Of a stretch of 35,077 nucleotides of DNA, positions 23,373 through 32,050 are shown piece after piece. The position numbers and the translations under genes are program-made. This DNA comes from Fidelibacterota bacterium (GTDB lineage: Bacteria > Fidelibacterota > Marinisomatia > SCGC-AAA003-L08 > JACNLC01), in assembly GCA_013204025.1 (NCBI GenBank), contig JABMOW010000011.1, forward strand, positions 1 through 35,077, given 5' to 3'. The notes below the pieces were generated by a model. It was given only the letters and a program-made list of their open reading frames with translations, was not told the origin of the DNA and made no database searches. The stretch's first letter is position 1. The number at the start of each line of letters is the position of its first letter.

Positions 23373-26300
23373 ATGAAATCTAAAGTCAGCAGATCAGTAT
23401 CAATATGTATTTGGTTGGTCGTGATTGCAATGTTAAGTGCAGTAGACCTGACCAATTACTCTCTGTCTTTTTCAACCAACCAGAATGGTGTGGTAACTCT
23501 GGATACATGGCCTTCGAGTCAAGTTGTCCACGAACCTGAGTTCACTGCTGAAGCATGGGTGAAATTAGAACCGGGAGCTACAAACGGGTTGATTGCGTCT
23601 AAAAAAGATTCATGGGGATTAACCATCGAAGGTGGACAACTTAAATTCTTTATGTACATGGAATGGGATTCCATGTATGTGAGTCCATATGATTGTCGTG
23701 ATTTGGATTGTAATTATTATCCTGATGCAAGTGTATGTGGAACACATGATTGCGGAGAATATCCAGACACAGGTTGGGCCGCCGATGCTGACTATTGCGG
23801 AACTTCTGATGGTGCTCCATATCAATGTAATCCGCATCCTTGCGGTTTGGGCACATGTTGGGATACTTGCTATGAATCCGGTCCCCTTGAGTGTTATACT
23901 GAGTTTTCACAATGTCCAAACTCCTGCAATCATGACGTTTGCACAGATACTTGCTATAACAATGAATACGTGCGAAAATATAAATTGTATAGTGTTGTCG
24001 ATCCTACAATCAGAGATTATGGATGGGAATGGCATCATATTGCTGGATCTTTTGGTAACGGAAAATTGAATTTATTTGTAAATGGTGAAATGGTGTCTCA
24101 ATTGAATATTGAAGCTCATAATAATTCTCCATGGATTGGCAGCGATCATTACGATGAATATCCTGGAACTCAAAACCCGGAATATTCTGCACTTTCAGCA
24201 ACTTGGGTAAAACCCAGTCTTCATAGTACAATCGTCGGGAAAAATACGACGTGGAAATACAGCCAACCGTGTAATTACTATGCAGATGCAGCCACTTGTG
24301 GAACATATAACTGTTCCAGCGAACCCGATGGTGGTTGGTCGCTAAGCGTTGAAGATTGTGGCACTCATAATTGTAATGAAGATCCTGATACTGATTGGTT
24401 TTTTGATAGTGAATTATGCGGATATCACACTTGTGCAAATAACTGTTCACTGTACTGGGGATATAATAATCAGGATGCCCATCCATATGCGAATGACCAA
24501 ATGGCAGAAGCAGGTGTTTGTTCTGAATTCCACTTTGATATTAGTAATGCTGACGAAGGCAGAAGTTATTATTATGATAACACAGAAGGATTTATGTGTG
24601 AATCCGGTTGTAATACACAAAATGAGCTATGCCCGAATGGATGCAATACTGAGTACTCTCAGTGTCCCAATACGTGTTCTCATTCAATCTGCGTAGAGAC
24701 TCCTACCGTAAACTCTTTTGCAGGTTTAATCGATGAAGTCCGTCTCTGGAATAAAACACAACTTGCTCAAGACATATCAGATCATATGAACTTCACATTG
24801 GTCAATCCTAATGAGACAGGATTAAAATCTTATTATAAGTTTAATGAGGGTAGTGGAATTACAGGTGCATCCTACCGGAATGACGCACCTACCGCATATT
24901 TAAATTCGAGTATTTCCTGGGTTGCAGTAGACCGACCCGCATCTTTCTTGGTGTATGCACAGGATGGCGAAGACCTGACCAGCATTCGTGTTGAATGGGA
25001 AGATGCAACCAGTTTAAACACCGGGTACAAGATCTATAGAAATGGTAATGTTTACACTACCGTTCCATTGGCTGCTGCAGATTCGTACACAAATGAATGG
25101 CCCTCCGCAGTTGTAGGGATTTATTATCGATATTGCATCACTGCCATTAATGATTATGCTGAATCCGACGGACTATGCGATGTCGGTTTCATTGATCAAA
25201 CCGGTTCAATGTCCGGTACTATTGAGACTGATAGCGGTAATCCTGTTGAATTTGTTAAGGTAGTAACCACACCGTCATTTGGTTCGTCAGCGAATTTTGA
25301 TGGTATTGATGATTATGTTGACTTGACCAAATTCGTAAGCCAGTACGATCCGGTTTTCAATGAAAATGGTGATTTTGATCTGGGTGGTGATGACTTCACA
25401 TTTGAAGCGTGGATAAAAAGTTCAGCCTCCAATTCACGTAATGCGATTTTCTCCATTATCAATACCGAGCAGGGGAAAGGGATGTATTTCTTTACGAATT
25501 CATCCAACCAGATTCAACTTGATTTCAAAGGAATCACAGGTGCTCATTCTAACCTAAATGGAATGTGGGATGAAAGTGAGAATTATACGGACCTTCAGAC
25601 CCTTCCATATCTAAACAATCTGGGATATTGGGTACCGGCAGAAGATTTCATTGATACCAATGAAAACAGCCAGTGGGATCCTCCAGAAGCCTTTACAGAC
25701 TGGAATTATAATCAGACTTGGGATAACGATGTGGAAGTATATGTAGATGCGAATTTCAATGGTATTTGGGATCAAGCTGAACCATTTGTAGATACTGATG
25801 GAAATGGTACTATGACAGATTCAGAACCATTAACCGATGCAAATCAAAACGGGATTCTTGATTCTGGTGAAGAATATACCGATACAAACGGAAATGGACA
25901 ATGGGATGCTGCAGAAACATACACTGATCTAAATTTTAATGGCGAGTGGGATGGTCCCGAACCATTTACGGATTATAATGATAATAATCAATTTGACGAT
26001 AATCTTCCCGAGCCATTTGTAGATGGTAATAGTGATGGTGTGTGGTTCAACGGTGAATATCTTTATGATACAAATAACAATTATGTTTGGGATGATGCCG
26101 AACCATGGGTAGATGAAAACGATGATGTGGCAGATGGTGTTTGGCATCATGTTGCAGCCGTCTTCAGTAATAATTCCATCCAGACGTATGTTGATGGAGT
26201 CCCATCCGGTGACCCCGTTTCAGTTTCAGGGATCAATGTAACTGCCAGTAAGATTTACATCGGTAATGATGAAAACAACAATGCATTTGAAGGAATCCTG

Positions 26301-29300
26301 GATGAAGTTCGATATTGGGGAATTGCAAGATCTGCTGAACAAATCAATAGATTTTATGATATTGCCTTAATCCCTGCACAGGAACCCACTTTAAAAGGAT
26401 ATTGGCGTTTCAGTGAGAACGTTTTTCTTACCGTATATGACCGCACGACGTTGAACAATCATGGAAAATTCAAAAGAGCGTTAGCATGGGATGATCAAAA
26501 TGCGCCTGTAAATTCTGGTGACTATACCGATGAATTTGGCAATTATACCATCGCAGGCGTTGTTTATGAAGCTGCGGGAACACAACTTACGCTCACACCA
26601 ACTTTGGGTATTCATGTATTTGATCCACCATTCAGACTCAGAACGCTGAATTCTGAAAACAATCTGGCTGAGGCGGTTGATTTCACTGATACTTCAACAT
26701 TCCCTGTTGCGGGAACAGTAAATTATATTAATACAGAATGTTTCGCAGCCGACGTATTTATTCAAGTGGATGGTGAATTCCAGGCGGGAGATACACAAAC
26801 AAATCAGTTTGGTCAGTTCTCATTCGACGTACCAATAGGTATTCATCACTTGTCACCATTTTCCGGTTCAGGAGATTATAGACCACCATACTATCCGTAC
26901 TGCTTCGATGCAAATCCAGAAATTTCAGATTGTTCAGCTCATAATTTCAGCGGTCCGGTAACGAATATCACGTTCTTTGATTTTACAAAACATAAACTCA
27001 CCATAGATGCCTACGGTGGCGCATGCCAAAACTCTTTGGGTAACGTGGCAGTTCATATACGAAGTACCGACCCCACAACTTGTTATGATGAAGTTCTTTA
27101 TACTGATAAAACTGGCCATTTAGAAGTACTCCTTCCGCCTATTCAGTATCTGGTTGATGTCACTCTCGAAGATTATCCTTTTGTGACACCAGATGAAGGA
27201 TACACCAACTTCAATACTGTTTTGGTGAATCTCATGCCAGGAGATGAAGAATTAAGATATGTTTATAAGGCAGATCCAAACTTGACCATTGGAGAGCTTC
27301 CTGGTGGTTGTATGGGTGAAGATGATCTGGGACAATCTTATGAAATTCCAATTTTCTTCCAGTATTATCCCGATACACTATCAATCGCTTTATTTGAAAA
27401 ATATGGGTTTTACGAGGGAGAGACATACATTAAATATGTAGATGCTTCAGCCGAAATGAAAGCATTGGCATCGTGTCCCGTAGATTCTGCAAATATTTCA
27501 ATTGTGGATAATGTGAGCGATATTTCAACCATACAGGATATAACGGTGCTTGAAGGAACAGGATCATATACCGTTCAACCAGGAAATCCCAACATTTTAA
27601 GTGGTGGTGGACATCCATACCAGAAGAAAATAGATTTAGTCGCATCTTCCGGTGGATTAGGTACAGATTCTGAAATTATTTGGGCATTTGTGGAAGGTAA
27701 TAAATCCAGGAATGTCGCTTTTGCAACTACCGGACCCGATGTTCCGATCATTATATTGAGAGACCCTCCCGGTGACGCCAGTCAGGCAGTTTATAGTGAG
27801 GGATCGTCTTCCTGCACCGCAATGAGCATGACATTAGGAACCAGCTTCGGGTTGAATATGGGTGCGTCTGTATCGATGGGGCCGGATTTTGAAGTTGGAT
27901 TTGGCATGACCGTAGCCACTGACGTTGAAATGAATATTAGTACCGGGATTGGAATGAATATTGAAGGTAGTACCGGCGAAGAACTGAATATTTGCACGGA
28001 AGTCACAGAAACGTATTCTACATCTGATGATGATCAGGTGGTAGGTCATGATGGCGATGTATTTGTGGGCGGCGCACTAAATGTATTGTACGGTATCACT
28101 GATAACATTCATTTGTTTTCTGCTGATACTGTAGATACCGGATTAGGAGGCGATTATTCGGAAGGGGATCATATGCAGCCTTCCCCGAACCAGGAGGTGG
28201 TGGATTTCACAATTATCCATAACGGTGGATGTGTGATCCAATCTGATCGTGGATTATTTGTTGCCCCTGAAGGATTTGCTACAACATACATTTTTACAGA
28301 GAAGTACATCATTTCATACATGGTCCCACAATTAGAATTTCTTGCGGCAAATATTGATCAGATAGAGCCGGGAGAACCATTTACAGATGCGAATGGAAAC
28401 AATCAGTGGGATTTGGGAGAGGATTATATTGACTTGAATCTCAATAGCCAATATGATGCTGATTATGAACAAGATATCCATGATTATAATCGCGACATAG
28501 ATAAATGGATGTCGCATGTTAATTATAATAATTATCTAAAGGATACTGCTGAATTCAAGGAAAATATTTCATTCTCTGCTGGAGCAAATTATGAATATTC
28601 CTTCTCTGGTTCCCGAACCCAGACCGTGACTCAGGAATTTACGATGGGAGTCGAAAGCTCAATAGGATTAGAAATGGGTGCTACCGTAGCTGGTATTGGA
28701 GCAGGTGTAACTGTCGATATGAATTTTGGTATCTCGATGGGTATGGGACAGACATTTGAAAACAATGAAACCACGTCAATGGGATTCATGCTTTCCGACA
28801 GCGATATTGGAGATGCATTTACCATTGACATTTTAGAAGATCCTGTTTATGGCACACCCGTATTTAAACTGATCTCCGCCGTGACCAGTAACCCTTACGA
28901 GGGTGAACATAAGGTGGATATCACCTATCCGGATGGATCTGTCCATTCTAATGTTATTCTTAGCGCGGCAACAGTTCCCAGAGATGTACCGGTATTTTCC
29001 ATTGAATCAAATAACGTACTCTTAAATGTACCTCCTGATGAACCTGCGGTATACAGTTTATTGATCGGTAATGCCAGTGAGACACCACCAAATGGTGAAG
29101 CTAGGGAATACGTATTGTTCATTGACCAAAATACAAATCCAGACGGAGCTATTATTAAAATCGGCGGTGTCAATCTTGAGGGATTCCTTTCGTACATTAT
29201 TCCTCCATTTGAAAATATTAACGCAACATTGACGCTTGAAAGAGGCCCAATAGCCTACCAATATGAGGATGTACAGTTACATTTTCAAGCTATAAACGAT

Positions 29301-31865
29301 ACAAGTAGGTATATAATAGAATCTTTGACAGCTCACTTTGTATCACCGTGTTCACCTATCAATTTGATGACGTTGACTGATAATTGGGTGATCAATGAGA
29401 CCAATAATAATTTGCTTCCTATCTATGTGAACAATTATGATCTTTCTGACGTCAATTTGAGAGAATTAGGTATTCAGTTCCGTCAGGTAGGTACCAACAA
29501 TTGGATACCTGCTACTTCCATTTCTGTTGATTCTGTTGATACCAATGAGACTTATGCCACGATCAATTGGGATGTAAGCGGTATTGCAGACGGCGCGTAT
29601 GAACTTCGGGCCCTTTCACAATGCGAAATGAATCAGACTTACACTACTCCAGTTGTAGGAGTGATTGATAGAAACATTCCACAAATAGTAGGTAACCCAC
29701 AACCAGCCGATGGCGTATTAGAACCAAACGATTTGATTTCGGTCACAGTAAGTGAAAATATTAACTGTAATGCCATTAACCCACCCTTGCACATTCATCT
29801 GGATGATCTCGAGAATGCATTGACCGTACCATATTCATTTACCTGTGTAGAGAATCAGATTGTAATTCAACCTGCCATGCCTGATCAATGGATGGAAAAT
29901 CGTACGCTCACAGCTCGTTTAATTGACATTGAGGACCAGTACGGTAATACAATAGCTGATGACATATTATGGGAATTGTATTTCAATAAGAATCCGGTTA
30001 AATGGATTGTCGCCAATGTAAATGAAGTAAAAATTCCTGATGTTCCACTTACTTTTGTCGCATCAATATGGAATTCTGGCGGGCAGTTTGAGACTTGGGA
30101 ATTGACTGATGTACCCAATTGGCTGACTCCAGATATTACTTCTGGTGAATTGAACTTCAACGAATCCGCGACTATTACATTTACAGTCAGCAATAATATG
30201 AATTCAGGCTTCCATGACTATCGGGTAATTGCCTCAACACCTGGGGGTAACGAAGATCTGCATGTAACCGTTAGAATGTTATGTCCTGAACCCGATTGGG
30301 TTGTCGATCCTGCACAATTCCAGTATACAATGACGGTTACTGCTGTACTTTATATTAACGATCTGTTATCCACCGACTCATATGATCGGGTCTCCGCGTA
30401 TGTAGACGGTGAACTTCGCGGTATGGCACCAGTCGTTACTTACGAAAACGTGAATATTAATGGCCAGATCATTGACCTTAATCTGGTATTTCTGACAATT
30501 TACAGTAATCAGCTCTCTGGTGAAGATATCACTTTTAGAGTTTGGGATTCCTCCGAATGTACTGAATATGGGCATGTGGCTGAGCATTTTGAATTCGGTT
30601 ATAATGATGAGCATGGCTTACCAATAGAACCTGTTACACTAACGACAACCGGTGCAATTGTGCAGCGATATGATCTGCCACAGGGTTGGACATGGTTGTC
30701 TATGAATCTCATACCGGACGATTTCTCTGTGAACTCAATACTGAGTAGTTTGTCATCAACGCCCAATCTGGATATTATCAAAAGTCAGACCAGCTACAGC
30801 CAATTCATTGAAGGTTCAGGATGGGTTGGTTCATTAATCGACTTGAATAATTCGTCCATGTATCAGATTAGAATTGCTCAAAGCGATCAGCTTGAGGTTG
30901 TAGGGGAGAGCGTTATTCCTGAGGAGTTGGACATTAATGTTGTTTCCGGTTGGAATTGGGTTGGGTATGCTCCGCAATTCAACGCAACTACCGATATTGG
31001 CCTGGAGTCATTGACAAAAACTACTGGTGACCTTGTAAAGAGCCAGTTTGGATTCGCGCAGTTTGTAGAGGGAGCAGGATGGTTAGGCAGTCTCACACAT
31101 ATGACACCACAGTTGGGGTACCTGTTAAGGGTTACTGAAGGAAGTATTCTGACGTACCCTCCCACAGAGAATGGTAATGATCCAACACTTTCAAGATCTT
31201 ATTATTTTCCTGAAGTTGTCGAAAATCAACCTGAATTTATGGTCCATCCCCATATCTTCTCAAGTAACATGACAGCTGTGATAGATATTGAGAAATCCGA
31301 CACCGAATACATCGAAGCCAATGACGTCCTTACGGCATATGTAGGTGATGAGGTTCGGGGAGTCGCGCATCCAGTATTCATAAGCAATGAGGATAAATAT
31401 GTCTTTTTCATGATGATGTATGGTGACTACCTGGAAGTCGAAACAATTCGTTTCGAGTTATGGGATGCTAATCGAAAGACGACGATGGAAATTTCAGATC
31501 AGATATATTTTATTGGAAATGACCACTTGGGTACTGTCGGATCGCCCTTGCTTCTGAGAAGTGAAGGTTATGGTCCCGAAATACCTGATGAGATCGGTTT
31601 GTCACAGAATTTCCCAAATCCGTTTAATCCGATCACAGAAATTCGGTATAATCTGCCGATTGATCAAGTTGTAGCAATTACTGTTTACGATCTGAATGGC
31701 CGAGTAGTTAGAACTTTAATAAATGGTGCACAATCTGCAGGATACCATAAAGTGATTTGGGATGGTACGAATGAAAACGGAATTGCTATCTCAACAGGAA
31801 TCTACTTCTATCAGATGAGGGCAGGAGATTTCGTCGAAATGAAGAAGATGGTATTATTAAAATAA
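23373..31865 (+). CDS. giant secreted multidomain protein 2 (paralogue of protein 1)
   Basis: 2830 aa from the ATG at 23373, which has AGGA nine bases upstream and begins a signal peptide (MKSKVSRSVSICIWLVVIAM, then LSA before VDLTNYSLSF). An upstream in-frame ATG at 23289 would add 28 polar residues. Architecture matches protein 1 domain for domain: LamG 1 (23440-24900) with two Cys-rich cassettes, FnIII (24925-25190), LamG 2 (25270-26470) with array 25554-26114, regulatory-like beta domains (26510-27260), glycine-rich beta region (27800-28840), SbsA-like Ig (29660-30000), BACON-like (30000-30290), ELRG module (30295-30650), W-rich modules (30665-31160), second ELRG module (31225-31560) and T9SS sorting tail with NFPNPFNP (31580-31862). 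Its first start is 21 bases after the stop of protein 1 and no terminator intervenes, so they may be co-transcribed. Predicted surface or secreted; ligand unknown. Confidence 0.9.
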   Translation: MKSKVSRSVSICIWLVVIAMLSAVDLTNYSLSFSTNQNGVVTLDTWPSSQVVHEPEFTAEAWVKLEPGATNGLIASKKDSWGLTIEGGQLKFFMYMEWDSMYVSPYDCRDLDCNYYPDASVCGTHDCGEYPDTGWAADADYCGTSDGAPYQCNPHPCGLGTCWDTCYESGPLECYTEFSQCPNSCNHDVCTDTCYNNEYVRKYKLYSVVDPTIRDYGWEWHHIAGSFGNGKLNLFVNGEMVSQLNIEAHNNSPWIGSDHYDEYPGTQNPEYSALSATWVKPSLHSTIVGKNTTWKYSQPCNYYADAATCGTYNCSSEPDGGWSLSVEDCGTHNCNEDPDTDWFFDSELCGYHTCANNCSLYWGYNNQDAHPYANDQMAEAGVCSEFHFDISNADEGRSYYYDNTEGFMCESGCNTQNELCPNGCNTEYSQCPNTCSHSICVETPTVNSFAGLIDEVRLWNKTQLAQDISDHMNFTLVNPNETGLKSYYKFNEGSGITGASYRNDAPTAYLNSSISWVAVDRPASFLVYAQDGEDLTSIRVEWEDATSLNTGYKIYRNGNVYTTVPLAAADSYTNEWPSAVVGIYYRYCITAINDYAESDGLCDVGFIDQTGSMSGTIETDSGNPVEFVKVVTTPSFGSSANFDGIDDYVDLTKFVSQYDPVFNENGDFDLGGDDFTFEAWIKSSASNSRNAIFSIINTEQGKGMYFFTNSSNQIQLDFKGITGAHSNLNGMWDESENYTDLQTLPYLNNLGYWVPAEDFIDTNENSQWDPPEAFTDWNYNQTWDNDVEVYVDANFNGIWDQAEPFVDTDGNGTMTDSEPLTDANQNGILDSGEEYTDTNGNGQWDAAETYTDLNFNGEWDGPEPFTDYNDNNQFDDNLPEPFVDGNSDGVWFNGEYLYDTNNNYVWDDAEPWVDENDDVADGVWHHVAAVFSNNSIQTYVDGVPSGDPVSVSGINVTASKIYIGNDENNNAFEGILDEVRYWGIARSAEQINRFYDIALIPAQEPTLKGYWRFSENVFLTVYDRTTLNNHGKFKRALAWDDQNAPVNSGDYTDEFGNYTIAGVVYEAAGTQLTLTPTLGIHVFDPPFRLRTLNSENNLAEAVDFTDTSTFPVAGTVNYINTECFAADVFIQVDGEFQAGDTQTNQFGQFSFDVPIGIHHLSPFSGSGDYRPPYYPYCFDANPEISDCSAHNFSGPVTNITFFDFTKHKLTIDAYGGACQNSLGNVAVHIRSTDPTTCYDEVLYTDKTGHLEVLLPPIQYLVDVTLEDYPFVTPDEGYTNFNTVLVNLMPGDEELRYVYKADPNLTIGELPGGCMGEDDLGQSYEIPIFFQYYPDTLSIALFEKYGFYEGETYIKYVDASAEMKALASCPVDSANISIVDNVSDISTIQDITVLEGTGSYTVQPGNPNILSGGGHPYQKKIDLVASSGGLGTDSEIIWAFVEGNKSRNVAFATTGPDVPIIILRDPPGDASQAVYSEGSSSCTAMSMTLGTSFGLNMGASVSMGPDFEVGFGMTVATDVEMNISTGIGMNIEGSTGEELNICTEVTETYSTSDDDQVVGHDGDVFVGGALNVLYGITDNIHLFSADTVDTGLGGDYSEGDHMQPSPNQEVVDFTIIHNGGCVIQSDRGLFVAPEGFATTYIFTEKYIISYMVPQLEFLAANIDQIEPGEPFTDANGNNQWDLGEDYIDLNLNSQYDADYEQDIHDYNRDIDKWMSHVNYNNYLKDTAEFKENISFSAGANYEYSFSGSRTQTVTQEFTMGVESSIGLEMGATVAGIGAGVTVDMNFGISMGMGQTFENNETTSMGFMLSDSDIGDAFTIDILEDPVYGTPVFKLISAVTSNPYEGEHKVDITYPDGSVHSNVILSAATVPRDVPVFSIESNNVLLNVPPDEPAVYSLLIGNASETPPNGEAREYVLFIDQNTNPDGAIIKIGGVNLEGFLSYIIPPFENINATLTLERGPIAYQYEDVQLHFQAINDTSRYIIESLTAHFVSPCSPINLMTLTDNWVINETNNNLLPIYVNNYDLSDVNLRELGIQFRQVGTNNWIPATSISVDSVDTNETYATINWDVSGIADGAYELRALSQCEMNQTYTTPVVGVIDRNIPQIVGNPQPADGVLEPNDLISVTVSENINCNAINPPLHIHLDDLENALTVPYSFTCVENQIVIQPAMPDQWMENRTLTARLIDIEDQYGNTIADDILWELYFNKNPVKWIVANVNEVKIPDVPLTFVASIWNSGGQFETWELTDVPNWLTPDITSGELNFNESATITFTVSNNMNSGFHDYRVIASTPGGNEDLHVTVRMLCPEPDWVVDPAQFQYTMTVTAVLYINDLLSTDSYDRVSAYVDGELRGMAPVVTYENVNINGQIIDLNLVFLTIYSNQLSGEDITFRVWDSSECTEYGHVAEHFEFGYNDEHGLPIEPVTLTTTGAIVQRYDLPQGWTWLSMNLIPDDFSVNSILSSLSSTPNLDIIKSQTSYSQFIEGSGWVGSLIDLNNSSMYQIRIAQSDQLEVVGESVIPEELDINVVSGWNWVGYAPQFNATTDIGLESLTKTTGDLVKSQFGFAQFVEGAGWLGSLTHMTPQLGYLLRVTEGSILTYPPTENGNDPTLSRSYYFPEVVENQPEFMVHPHIFSSNMTAVIDIEKSDTEYIEANDVLTAYVGDEVRGVAHPVFISNEDKYVFFMMMYGDYLEVETIRFELWDANRKTTMEISDQIYFIGNDHLGTVGSPLLLRSEGYGPEIPDEIGLSQNFPNPFNPITEIRYNLPIDQVVAITVYDLNGRVVRTLINGAQSAGYHKVIWDGTNENGIAISTGIYFYQMRAGDFVEMKKMVLLK
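23694..23954 (+). repeat. Cys-rich cassette A in LamG 1 of giant protein 2
   Basis: About 87 residues with 14 cysteines (CNYYPDASVCGTHDC ... TEFSQCPNSCNHDVC), placed before the EWHHIAGSF strand of LamG 1. It shares C-G-T-H-x-C and T-E-F/Y-S-Q-C-P-N-x-C with cassette B of the same protein, indicating duplication. Confidence 0.75.
24270..24692 (+). repeat. Cys-rich cassette B in LamG 1 of giant protein 2
   Basis: About 141 residues with 16 cysteines inserted after the IVGKN strand and before SFAGLIDEVRLW. It holds three C-G-x-[HY]-x-C motifs spaced about 20 residues (ATCGTYNC, EDCGTHNC, ELCGYHTC). Its second half (GVCSEFHFDISN ... TEYSQCPNTC) is the best match to the single cassette of protein 1. 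Confidence 0.75.
25554..26114 (+). repeat. 15-residue acidic repeat array, about 12 units, inside LamG 2
   Basis: 187 residues of the same D-x-N-x-N-G-x-W-D-x-x-E-P-F-x repeat as in protein 1, at the equivalent place inside LamG 2 (before VWHHVAAVFSNN). It is exactly 90 bases, two units, shorter than the array at 16881-17531. The first, fourth and tenth units are of irregular length in both copies, so these irregularities predate the gene duplication. Confidence 0.88.
28365..28475 (+). repeat. two-unit acidic repeat mini-array in the glycine-rich beta region
   Basis: EPGEPFTDANGNNQWDLGED then YIDLNLNSQYDADYEQD, the counterpart of 19767-19875. The unit number is the same in both paralogues, unlike the main array. 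Confidence 0.75.
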
Positions 31866-31907
31866 TATTATAAACTTCGCAGAAAAAGTATTTTATCAAG
31901 TATCCAG

Positions 31908-31937
31908 TCCATCCCCCCTTGACCAAGGGGGGATGGA
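31908..31937. repeat. 13-bp perfect hairpin (REP-like element or terminator)
   Basis: TCCATCCCCCCTT, loop GACC, then AAGGGGGGATGGA: a perfect 13-base-pair stem with a six-GC run in otherwise AT-rich DNA. It begins 43 bases after the stop codon at 31865. The T-run is about 15 bases further on, not adjacent, so a classic intrinsic terminator is possible but not ideal. Short hairpins of this C-run/TTG/G-run type recur between genes in many environmental genomes, so an intergenic palindromic element is the main alternative. Confidence 0.7.
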
Positions 31938-32040
31938 AATATTAATGACAGATTTTTTGCTTATTGATCATAATTACTACAGTTGTAAAATTAGAATTCA
32001 AAATATACTAATTATTATTTAGTCCTATAAACATGTTTTA

Positions 32041-32045
32041 AGGAG
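32041..32045 (+). promoter_or_regulatory. Shine-Dalgarno site deciding the GTG start of the PKD protein
   Basis: AAGGAG (32040-32045) lies five bases before the GTG at 32051. The nearby ATG at 32046 hits a stop after two codons, so the GTG is the start. Confidence 0.7.
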
Positions 32046-32050
32046 ATGAA

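Larger units (their letters stand above)
31866..32050 (+). other. spacer between giant protein 2 and the PKD protein gene
   Basis: 185 bases without a gene. It contains the GC-rich hairpin at 31908-31937, then an AT-rich stretch with a TTTTTT run near 31953, and finally the strong ribosome site of the downstream gene. A terminator for the giant genes and a promoter for the next gene are expected here. Confidence 0.6.

Noticed and set aside
24010-24486. Minus-strand open frame of about 158 codons
   Set aside because: Antisense to the Cys/Tyr-rich LamG segment, with no ribosome site or family resemblance.
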